From Pseudoscleropodium purum (Eukaryota; Streptophyta; Bryopsida; Hypnales; Brachytheciaceae), in assembly GCA_963969395.1 (NCBI GenBank), contig OZ017799.1, positions 19,966,501 through 20,030,500 on the forward strand: DNA of 64,000 bases, read 5' to 3'. Made by a program: the position numbers and the translations under genes. Below the pieces are notes generated by a model. The model did no database searches. It saw only the letters and a list, made by a program, of their open reading frames with translations, and was not told the origin of the DNA. Positions within the stretch are counted from its first letter, which is position 1. Each line of letters starts with the position of its first letter. Below, piece by piece: positions 33,412 through 42,799 of the stretch.

Positions 33412-35573
33412 TCATGAATAATAATTCTTGGGGTCAGGAATGGGTGGATTGAGGATACATGAACCCGCAACTTCTCCTTTTGTCACCGCATCAAGCACTT
33501 CGCTGATCATATTCAAAGGCAACTGCAACAATTGAAACAGAAATGTCACTTCAGGATTTATCACGAAAATCTTGTCATTCTCTAACTGTCCAGTCTAGTT
33601 GCATTAGGGCAGGATAATCAAGAAACAAACATGCTCCAGTAGAGATTGTACGAATCAGAGCAGTTATCAAGTCGCAGACACATTGGTAGACAAGTTCCGA
33701 GAAAATATATGGTGACAGTGGAGCAATACGAACCTTGCTGGCGATCTCCACTTTTATGTCACCAGCTTTGTATAATTCCAAGAGAAGTTGTGAGCCTTGT
33801 AGAAGCTCTTCTCGATGCTTTACGTAGTCCCCCAAAACGGGGACTGCCACTGAGAAACTTCGCCTCTCTGATGCCAAATGCAGATACTGTGTCAGTTTTG
33901 TAGTAAGACCGCTTCAGTACGCAACGGCTCATGAAAATATGCTTACCACCGCAGCGTCCTAAGCATACACACGAAACACAGAATGTGTGTAGTTTCCTCT
34001 TCTAGTGTTTACTGAGCAAGGATGGGCACAGGCTACTGATATGTAATATCGTTGTTGGAAATTCATAATCAAAACCTATAACTCTACCTCATGTTTCGGA
34101 ATCCGGAGTGCACCAATATGCTTGTCTGCAGGTACAACTATCAGAGCACGATTGTTGGCTTCTTGAGTTCGAATCAACAACGAGAGATTTTCCAAAACGG
34201 TCTTACCATCAGGGCTTTACGAATTTCAGTCAAAACCATAAATTGAAATTTACTCAAATCATTGCAAGTTTCAGATGTCTGGCCCATTGAGCGATTATGG
34301 ATCCAAGCCCACTGACCACGTTGTGCACCAAGATGTATCGCCCAGGTGAAGGGGGTTGAGCCTCTTCCACAGCATCCATGCAGTCAAGCCTGAGAACAGC
34401 AACGCAGCAGCTTCGTCGTCGGTAACATTCGAGGGGATAAGAATCAGACAGCTTGTTGGCCTCACTGAAGGCTCCCTTGTAGGGTGGGTTTACGTAGCCC
34501 ACTCGCTGACCTATTTGGTAATCCAACACTCCAGTACCTGAAGAATCCAAGCAAACGATTACAAACAAGGATTGGAAAAAATCTTCCCATATTTGCGCTG
34601 GACACAAGGTTGTTAGAGTAAGGTAGTAGTAAAAGTTATTAAGTCACTGAGACATTAGGAGTTGATTGATAAGTCTCACACCGATCTTTCAACTTCGAAC
34701 TCTTATAAAATGAGAGTAAATGCTAATTCAACGTAGTAAACTCTATCTTCCTAGACAAATTGCACCCGCATGAATTCAAATTTTCAATCAAATTCAATGT
34801 TAGGGTGCACAGCAAAAGATACGATTACAAACAAGGTCCCTACTGAATTGCACAAAAATCTTCCAATATTTGGGTTGGACCCAAGGATGCTTGTGTAAGG
34901 TATTAGTAAGAGATTATCATTTATGAAGTCATGGAGACGATAGAGTTGATTGATAAGTCTCAGTCCCCCAAATTTTCAACTTGTGTTTCCCTTTGAACTC
35001 TTATAAAATGAGTGTAAACGGTAATTCAGTGGAGTACAATCTATGCTTCTAGACTAAATGCACCTCCAAGAACTCAAAGAGTCAATCAAATTATTAGTTA
35101 GGGTGCACAACAAAAGATATGGAAGTTGAACGATGAAAATCAATTCACCCTTGAAAAGAGTGTATTTGACGATTCAATGAAGTATTCAGTAGATGTAGCA
35201 AAAGGATTTACACCCCTAGCAACGAATCAGATCAAGCACCGGAGTTGAACAATATGAGATACCAAGATGAAAGTGAGGGTGAAACTCAAACCTCCAATAA
35301 AAGATTCTTTCAAAGGCTGATGAGAACTAAGGGTTGCAGGTGCACATTGATACCTAGTTCAGTGATAACACCAACAGCGCTGCTGCCAGGGGTGAACATT
35401 GAATGACGACCGTGATGGCCTCCTCCTGTACAATCCTCCACATCCGGGTAATTTAACCCAATGGCAGTGTGCCGAACCTCAACTTCATTGCAACCAGGAT
35501 GAGGCAGCGCAACCTCTTCAAGTTGGGGATGGTGACGGCCTCCGACCGTATGCACACGCAGAGCTTTCACCAT
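33412..35573 (-). pseudogene. zeta-crystallin-like quinone oxidoreductase, copy A, broken
   Basis: Exon 1 (35354-35573) begins MVKALRVHTVGG and contains PHPGCNEVEVRHTAIGLNYPDV and FTPGSSAVGVITELG. It splices (CTAG/GTATCA to TTCAG/GTACTG) to 34537, giving GTGVLDYQIGQRVGYVNPP, typical of the medium-chain reductase QOR family. The frame breaks after KGAFSEANKL and again before ILVHNVVSGLGSIIAQWARH (a 1-nt loss near 34336). Most of the Rossmann domain is missing. C-terminal exons remain: 33734 to about 33877 (GDYVKHREELLQGSQLL) and 33412-33522, ending PPIPDPKNYYS. A working enzyme would reduce quinones or alkenals with NADPH; this copy cannot. Confidence 0.75.
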
Positions 35574-36563
35574 GCTTCTTCTTCTTCCCTGCCAACCCTA
35601 AACCGCAAGCCCTGAACCTCAGTCAAGCACTCAGTAGATGCTCTCAGGAACAATCCATCTCTCAAGATGAATGGCAATATGAATTTGCCTCATAATCGAA
35701 TAAATTCACTGGCAAAACCCTTGTTGATGTGGCTTGCCTCCTGCTAATTTGGGCGACTCCAAGAATGACTGGGTACTACGCTCTATGCGTGACACTACTA
35801 ATCTGGCATTTTCTTGGTAATAACTTCTGGAGTTTTATTCTATTGAAACGAAATTTGAACCCTAAATGAATATCCCCATTTCAAAAAGACATGGTACAGT
35901 GAATCTCTGTAAGAGAAACGGAGCTTTTGCAATTGTTAAAGCAACATTCAAACCCGAAAACCCTAAATCCTAAAAAGAAGAAGCTTAATAAGTAAAAATG
36001 GGTCTCATCACATGGCACGCATGGCACAAAAGTAGCCAATCATTGTTGGGATCGCCCATTTCAACTTGCAAATTGAGAGTAAAGGCAACCAAGTCATTGC
36101 TACTGGCGTTCTTTGAAAATGCCGATTACAACAACCCCACATCTTTCCATTGGCTAATCGACGTTGGTGAAATCTACGCAAGCAAGAGCATACTCAAGCC
36201 TAGGTCGGCCCTTCAGTACAACATTGCCAATGACTGAAACCTAAACCAACATACGTACCTTCAATGGCTCTTAATCAATTCCACCGAGCTGCCACAAGCG
36301 CATCGCCTCGCAACGTCGTAATAAATGAACTCATCATTCAACAGAAAACAAGGAAACGTCTTCACAGGATCAGTCTTGAACGAAAATCCATGAAGAAGCT
36401 AACCACTGGCATGAATCTTTCCTCTGGCAAACCCAAATACGCTTAATTCACTGAATTGTGTATCTCAGTCTAGGCCAGGAACACGGAGAGGAAGTCCCTC
36501 CTCACCGAGAACTGTTCTGTACCGTAGAATGTCGATATGGTCGACATGATGAGCCTTAAAAGA

Positions 36564-36585
36564 ACACGTGGGTGAATGCAAGAAA
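36564..36585. repeat. 22-bp direct repeat, right copy
   Basis: Exact match of 31782-31803. Immediately left of it (36490-36545) lies about 55 bp whose reverse complement occurs at 55480-55535 in module B. Confidence 0.85.
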
Positions 36586-36589
36586 CATA

Positions 36590-37960
36590 AGTACTAAGGT
36601 AAAACAGTCCATCATGGTCAGAATTTCGAGTTTGCACTCATGTCATGGCTGAAATTTTTCAAATTTTTTCCCACACGAAGATAAGTGTGAGAGACAGTGA
36701 AGACATTTAAAATTATATTTTTTGGACCAAGTATGAATTAGTTCTGAATTTTTGAAGTGATCAGCCCTTAGGAGTCTATAGGCTACCTCATGACTAACAA
36801 AATCTAAATCCAATATGGTCATCTTCCGATCCAATACAGTCACAACATTTTCAAACATGGAAGACCTAAAAAATCAGTTTTTACAAAGAATTTTACATTT
36901 AAAAGTTGGAAGCACCTATTGAGGTCACTAATTACTCCATAACTACCATGTAAGGCATTGATTGTGGTCTAAATAACCACAATGGGGTCTTTTACCTTAT
37001 TTTGCGTCAAACTTGCAATTTTTAAGTTGTGATTGGTCATATCTTTTGCAGAGTCAAGCCAATTTACTTGAATTTTTTTTTGTGAAGATCAATATTTAAA
37101 CAATAGTTAGAGAACTCATTTCTTTTTAATTCAAAAATCAATTTATATTTAAATTTAAATTTAGCTCATTTTCACACTTTGTGGTGTAGGGTATTTTAGT
37201 ATTGGGGACTACCCAAAATTAATGATCTAGAGCTGAAGTTTTTCTACATTATTCCTACACTAGAGAGGCATGTGCCCACAAAAAAGAATTAAAAAAAAGA
37301 ACTTAAAAAAACATTATTTTATGTCTTCTACATTCATGCAAACAGGGCTCCTTTGTGCATGCAATTCTAAATATTGAAAATGGTTTCAAGATCATTTATT
37401 TAGTGAAATCTATTCATCATGAAGTCTTCTAAAATTGACAATTTTTAGTTTCTTTGAAAATTATTTTTCCTATTTTCTTCAAAAACTTTGTTTTTCTATT
37501 TTGTGAATAACTTTTGATCCAAATTTTTTTGAAATCTGAAATTTTGATGACACAATATTTGTAGTATTATACTAATTATCTATATTTTTTTATTCATAAA
37601 TATTTTTTTAAAAGGTCACTAGTACTAGCTAGTACTAGTGAATGTAACAAAAACGATTGCAGGAAGTTAAATAGAGCCCAGGAAATGGGTCCAGTAGTGT
37701 GATTTGGGGGTAAAAGTTTAAAAAGCACCCTATTTTGAGCCGTGTCTAGGTTATACTATAGACATCGTGTACCTAATGCAGGGTCTATGATTGCAAATAT
37801 AAATTCAGAATTTGCAAAAAAAAGTTTATGTGAAAAATAAAAAATTCCTGCATTTTCCTTGGGATAAATTCAGCCTCTTGGGCCCATTTCCTAGGCATGA
37901 TTTAACGTCCTGCGCAGCTTTTTAGTTCAGTTTGCGCAAAGTTGTCGTTTGATTGCCAAG
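36590..37960. other. AT-rich spacer, no gene seen
   Basis: No supported gene or element. Confidence 0.5.
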
Positions 37961-37963
37961 TAA

Positions 37964-38177
37964 GAGTGCGTTTCCATGGAGCAGCTGGAGGGGTCCAGGC
38001 CTGGACCTCCAGCCTCCAGCTCCGCAAAAGTTAAATGCAATCCTGGACCTTCCGGACCTTCTCCGGAGCTTGCTCTCCGAACTGTACGCAGAGCTAAGAT
38101 TCTAGGATTTTTCTTCCTCTCTGCCCGCGGTCAACCTGGAGGGCCTCCAGTTCCGGCTGCTCCATGGAAACGGGCTC
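37964..38177. mobile_element. GC-rich MITE with CGTTTCCATGGAGCAGC inverted ends
   Basis: 214 bp. Left end GAGTGCGTTTCCATGGAGC and right end GCTCCATGGAAACGGGCTC are near-perfect inverted repeats, flanked by TAA on the left and TTA on the right. PIF/Harbinger (Tourist-like) is the best fit. Fragments with the same CCATGGAAAC motif recur at 39236-39335. Confidence 0.7.
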
Positions 38178-39393
38178 TTAAGAGCTTGAAAGGCCTCACT
38201 GGGGCCCGGACTTCAACAATCACACACAGTTACAGTCGAGTTACAAGCGAAGCAAAGTTACCGGAGCAGCGAGTGGCTCTGAGAGTTCTCAATTGAACTG
38301 AATGAAGCCTCTCTTTAAACATCGGATTAAGCCTTTGTTTCAATGAAGGTTTCCAGTAACTGTTAAATTCAATGAAAGGGTTATTTCATTAATGTATTTA
38401 ATTAAGTTTAACGTGTTTAATTCATTAACATATTTAATTAAATTAAGTTCATTTAACATATTTAATTAAAATATAATGTGCAATTAAAAATTTCATTAAT
38501 TTATCATTCTATTTGAGGAAATAGCTAAGTTCTAAATGCCAAATACTGGGGGGGTTTTCAATTATTGTGTTGAATTTTAATAAATTTAAGCTCTTAAAAT
38601 AATATTGAGGTAATATTATGACGTGTTAATGTTATAATGTGCTAGAGTAAAATCTTTTAATGTGTAATTCAATGGCCAGATGCAAACAATTGTTTTTATT
38701 TTCAATTACCTTTATTGATTTTTTATATTCAATTAGGCTAAGTCAAATAGCAAGGTTGACTCATTTACAGCAATGCCCATGGAAACGATTCATTTAGTGA
38801 GTTCAATTATAATATGTTTAGTTTACAATGCAATATAATGTAAATTAGCATGATGTATTAATGTTGTAGTGTAAAATATTTTAACTAAGATTAATTACAA
38901 TCCAAGATTTAATTAAGTTCTCAATTCAATTACATATTTTATTTAATCCGAAATAAAATTAAATATTTAATTTATTTCTGAATTCAATTTAAAGATTTTT
39001 CATTTATTTCTAAATTCAATTAAGGATTTTAATTTAAGACAAAATGCAATTAGAGATTTTAATTAAGTTATAAATTCAATTAAGGGTTCATTTCAATTCA
39101 AAATTCAAATAAGAATTTACTTCCCCCCTCAACTCCTTTTCGATTCTCAAGGTTCTCGACTTCAGTTCCCCCCGGCCTCCTTTCCCTCCCTGCATTACGG
39201 GAACTGGGTCCCCCTTCGCCATCCCAAACTGGCCATGGCCATGGAAACAGACTGGACCCGGCTGGACCTTCCGCCGCTCCTACCAGTCCCCTCCATGAGA
39301 ACCGGAGGTCCAGCTCGCCCATGGAAACGGGTCCGCTCAGCTTGATTTGCAAGGGCCGGAGGGCCGGGACAGCTGAACAGCCCCAATGGAGGG
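38178..39393. other. AT-rich spacer plus degraded GC-rich MITE pieces
   Basis: 38300-39120 is AT-rich with repeated AATTAAGTT and ATTCAATT motifs. 39120-39393 is GC-rich with GGTCCAGC and CCATGGAAAC fragments. No gene is supported. Confidence 0.5.
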
Positions 39394-39401
39394 TAACCGG
39401 A

Positions 39402-39641
39402 TAGGGTGTACCAAAAAGGCCAGGCTTCGACGGGCAGCCAATGTACCAGGCCACCTGGGGTCCCGGGCAGGCCACCTGCGGTCCAGGGCAGGTCACCTGT
39501 GCTCGAGGGCAGGCCACCCGCGGTGCCCAGGATTCATAGAAAAAAAAGCTATTTGCCCGTTTTTTTTCTTCATTCATCCAAAAAATCCTTCGTACGTCTA
39601 TCTGCGGCAGTCGGCGTCCGTCTCAAATCGCACACTTTTCC
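39402..39641 (+). repeat. left long inverted-repeat arm
   Basis: Contains about four tandem units of roughly 21 bp (GGGCAGGCCACCTGCGGTCC type, about 39444-39528), then a poly-A stretch and GACGCCGACTGCCGCAG in inverse. Matches the right arm over its full length. Confidence 0.9.
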
Positions 39642-40243
39642 AGAGCCCTCGATTACCTGGGCCTTTCCCTTACGAGGGTTTTGAGCTTAACCGACATGAA
39701 GGATAGTTTCACGGATTGAAAACTCACAGACGAGTACGAGTGAAGTACCAATAATCAATATAAAAAATATTTTCAGGCACTAAAGAACAGGATGGGGAGT
39801 TGAGTGCAGTTCTCAACTTCTCCACCTCAGATTCGAAGTTGCATGCTCACAAAGACGTTCTCGACTTCAAGTGCATACTATAGACTAGAGACAGATAGCA
39901 AATTGATGTGAAACCAATTCATACAAATACAGCACTCAAAAACTGGAATACGCACTCGAAGAATACGACATATCACTTTAAGCAGGGAAGCTGGAAGAAA
40001 CAGGAAGATCATTTCTCCAATTTGCAACTCCACCATGGACTGCTGTCATGGCAATTACAACTGTACTCTGTCAATACACATGAACACGAAACTACAAGCT
40101 GGAGCACTCATACCTGCTGTTCATGAATTCAACCTGCTGTTCCTAGGACATGACATTTTACAAAAAGCTATAGTACAAGTCTGTACATTCAACAAGGGCG
40201 TCCCCCAGTTCCTCAAGTCCGTTCCTCTCTACCTCCGCACCTG

Positions 40244-40612
40244 CTACGAGAACATGTCCGACTCGAAGTTCTTCCTTCCTCGAAACGTGACGGTGCCAGA
40301 TGGATCATCAGAACTGGACGGAACAGAGATGAACCCCCACTGCGACGGCGTGGGCGTACAAACAGGCGTTCTGTGCAGAAACCTAAGCTTCATATCATAC
40401 GCTCTTCTCTGCTGCGGATCGGACAGCACCCGGCACGCCATCTTGATCTCCAGAAACGCCCTTGTCGCCTCAAGCTTCTGCTCCTCCGGTACCACGTCCG
40501 GATGCACGTGGAGCGCCTTGCTCCGGTACGCCGCCTTGATCTGCTCAGGCGCTGCCAATTGGCTCACCCTGAGAATGTCATACAACGTCTTCCCACTCAA
40601 GTGCCCGCCGCT
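40244..40612 (-). CDS. J-domain (DnaJ/HSP40) protein, start uncertain
   Basis: The frame reads LYDILRVSQLAAPEQIKAAY then HVHPDV and VLSDPQQRRAYD, a complete J domain with the HPD motif that stimulates HSP70 ATPase. It ends at a TAG (40244), about 118 codons from the first J-domain residues. It resembles the small plant DnaJ proteins, many of which are plastid-targeted. There is no in-frame ATG before the J domain. The same frame is open upstream to 40909 except for one TGA at 40613-40615. That stop would be Arg if it was once CGA. The gene is therefore either truncated by capture, newly broken, or uses an upstream exon. It lies inside the composite element and reads toward the left arm. Confidence 0.6.
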   Translation of the reverse strand, partial: SGGHLSGKTLYDILRVSQLAAPEQIKAAYRSKALHVHPDVVPEEQKLEATRAFLEIKMACRVLSDPQQRRAYDMKLRFLHRTPVCTPTPSQWGFISVPSSSDDPSGTVTFRGRKNFESDMFS

Positions 40613-40843
40613 TCACACCGCAGGTGGCAGATTGTCCCGCAGATGCTCGGCGTCCGTGGCATATGCCCACGCTCCCCCGCTTCTCCGCGCTCTCAACAGC
40701 AACACCAAAATTCCTGTGTATGTTTTGTTTGTTGCACTTAGGCAACATGGAAATTGGTTGATGGTTGATTTGTGCATACTGAAACCCAGCTGCGTGGCAG
40801 TCCCTTGCAAGCAGTGAAGAGCTTGGCAGGTGAAGAATTGCAG

Positions 40844-41493
40844 ATGGGTATGTCTTGCAGATGTGCGAATTCTGAATCCGCCATAAGTTTTTCCATCCGG
40901 GTTGCTCAATCAAGCTCTAGGTTTACACAAGGTGGAAGGGTTTTGGATGCGAGTGGAAAGATTGAAAGGCAATTTGCACCCAGGAGTTATTTGAATTTGC
41001 AACAGGGGCTGAGACGAGGGCGAAAACAAGAAATTGCTTTGATTTTTCAGGATGTTGCTGGGTTATGGCAACGCACTTCTGGTTTTAGACGTATTATGAT
41101 TAAGGCTATGGTGGAAGACAGCTCTAAGAGTAGCGTGACAACCGAGGATAGAGCGCTGTCTCCAGAAGAAGAGGAGGATCAGGCTAATATCAAAGAAATT
41201 CTTCGGGTATGCTTCATGCTATATACTTGTAGTGCAAGTTCACATAAGTGTCGCCAATACTTGGAGCATACTATCTGAATTCATCTTCTGAGCTCCGAGG
41301 AGACTCAGGATCTACAGGATGATTATGAAATTTGAAGGACAAGTCTGCTAATATTATGGGAATAACAGGGTCGTTCAAACAATCTGATTCCTGGGGACAT
41401 CTGCTGCTGACTATTATACCATAAAATCCTTCGCTCGTTGCCTTGCAGGTAGTGGACCTCTTGAAGAAGAAAAGGGACATGACCCCCAATGAA
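40844..41493 (+). pseudogene. 5' fragment (two exons) of a likely plastid protein
   Basis: Exon 1 (40844-41206) starts MGMSCRCANSESAISFSIRV, a Ser/Arg-rich leader typical of transit peptides. It continues to an acidic block (SPEEEEDQANIKEILR). Donor CGG/GTATGC joins acceptor TTGCAG/GTAGTG. Exon 2 (41449-41493) encodes VVDLLKKKRDMTPNE and has a donor GTAAGT. No following exon is visible before the MSH1 fragment, so the gene is cut off. I do not assign a name. Its position within the composite element suggests it was captured from a host gene. Confidence 0.6.
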
Positions 41494-41819
41494 GTAAGTG
41501 TTATGACTTTCATTTTAAAGTTCATCTCTTTCCTCATCCTTGAAGCCCCTATGCATGTTTTAGCACGTCTTTATGTTGTCTACCTTCCTTTACATGTGAA
41601 TATCTCGTAACCTGGCGTGTCTGGAAACGCGTCTAGTTTGAATACTATACTGATTCTTTAAGTACTCCAGTGATCGCATCGTTCAATCCCTATATTTCGA
41701 TTTGAATTTGGGACGTTGTTGACACCTACAACCATGCACTTCTCGTGGCTAAGAGTACGTTTAGTTTTATTCGCATACTCAATCACAAGCAGAATCGAAC
41801 ATAACTTGATTTGCAGAAA

Positions 41820-42079
41820 TTAGTCCAATTTAGTATATGTATATTTAGTATATTTACCATATGTATTATCATCGCTTCTCTTTACTTCCTTCTCTAAACC
41901 ATATCCATCATTTTGAATAGCATCATGTAGCCCATTAGGGTACAGCATCTTCGTGACACAAAGCTCTTCTGCTCTGTCTACCACATCCGCAGGAACTCCT
42001 TCCTTCCGTGCCACTTCAAAGGTGAGACTCTCACGGCAGGCACCATCAACCAATTTCCATGTTGGATAATAACGACCGT
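41820..42079 (-). pseudogene. MSH1: fragment of MSH1 (plant organellar MutS homologue)
   Basis: After an intron tail and acceptor GTTTGCAG at 42080-42087, the frame reads GRYYPTWKLVDGACRESL, FEVARKEGVPADVVDRAEEL and runs to TAA at 41820. This matches the end of the MutS ATPase region of plant MSH1, a protein of mitochondria and plastids that suppresses recombination and repairs mismatches. The ATPase core and the C-terminal GIY-YIG nuclease are absent. The sequence starts 33 bp inside the right arm of the composite element, as expected for a captured piece. Confidence 0.7.
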
Positions 42080-42111
42080 CTGCAAACAAGCACGCAAGCA
42101 AGGAGAGACAA

Positions 42112-42349
42112 GGAAAAGTGTGTGATTTGAGACGGACGCCGACTGCCGCAGATAGACGTACGAAGGATTTTTTGGATGAATGAAGAAAAAAAACGGGCAA
42201 ATAGCTTTTTTTTCTATGAATCCTGGGCACCGCGGGTGGCCTGCCCTCGAGCGCAGGTGACCTGCCCTGGACCGCAGGTGGCCTGCCCGGGACCGCAGGT
42301 GGCCTGGCACATTGGCTGCCCGTCGAAGCCTGGCCTTTTTGGTACACCC
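42112..42349 (-). repeat. right long inverted-repeat arm
   Basis: Reverse complement of 39402-39641 with a few substitutions, including the poly-A stretch and the tandem GGCCACCTGCGGTCC units. Confidence 0.9.
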
Positions 42350-42404
42350 TAACCGGAGTTCCAGTTTCCGAAGGTCTAGCCTCCAATGGAGCATGGCTCT
42401 TAAA

Positions 42405-42796
42405 GAGCCTGACTCCATTGGGGCCCGGACCTCCGAAAATCGGAGCTGGCTGGACCTCCCTGCTGGACGGGCCGGACCCCTTTGGAAAGCTCCATTGAGC
42501 CGGACCTCCGGGCGCAGGGAGTAAAGTTACCGGACTTCAACTACCGCAGTTACAACCAAAGCAAAGTTGCAAAGTTACAGCTGCAGCGAGTGGCTCTGTG
42601 AGCAGAATGTGAACGTGAAGTTTCGGCCGGGGGCTCTGCCGTTTGTATCCTAGCTGCGTTTTCAACGCCTCCAGCATCCCTCCGGACCCTCAAGCTTGCA
42701 AGGCCAACCCGAAGGTCCGGCAATGCTGGCCCAACCCAATGGAGCCTGCTTGGAGCTCCGGTTTTCAGAGGTCCGGGCGCCAATGGAGCAAGGCTC
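42405..42796. mobile_element. GC-rich MITE with about 42-bp inverted ends
   Basis: Starts GAGCCTGACTCCATTGG and ends with the inverse of GAGCCTTGCTCCATTGG; the match continues for about 42 bp through a GCCCGGACCTC block. A partial copy of the same family ends at 42399, so the two meet at TTAAA. A clean target duplication is not seen on the right. Confidence 0.65.
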
Positions 42797-42799
42797 TCA

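Larger units (their letters stand above)
39402..42349. mobile_element. Pack-type composite transposon carrying host gene fragments
   Basis: A 2948-bp unit bounded by long inverted repeats (39402-39641 and 42112-42349). It starts TAGGGTGTACC and ends GGTACACCC. Perfect 8-bp duplications TAACCGGA lie at 39394-39401 and 42350-42357. The TAGGG terminus and 8-bp duplication suggest hAT; long arms and gene capture recall Pack-MULEs. Between the arms lie three unrelated gene pieces: a J-domain gene (minus), the 5' exons of a likely plastid protein (plus) and a terminal MSH1 exon (minus). No transposase is seen. The target was a GC-rich MITE whose right end is 42357-42399. Confidence 0.8.

Noticed and set aside
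35998..36446. Two short plus-strand frames starting MGLITWHAW and MALNQFHRA
   Set aside because: They begin with ATG but have no recognised family, no paralogue in module B and no splice or poly(A) support. They may be part of the QOR upstream region.
40035..40817. 260-codon plus-strand frame
   Set aside because: It is antisense to the J-domain gene, which has clear family motifs, and its translation has no recognisable domain.
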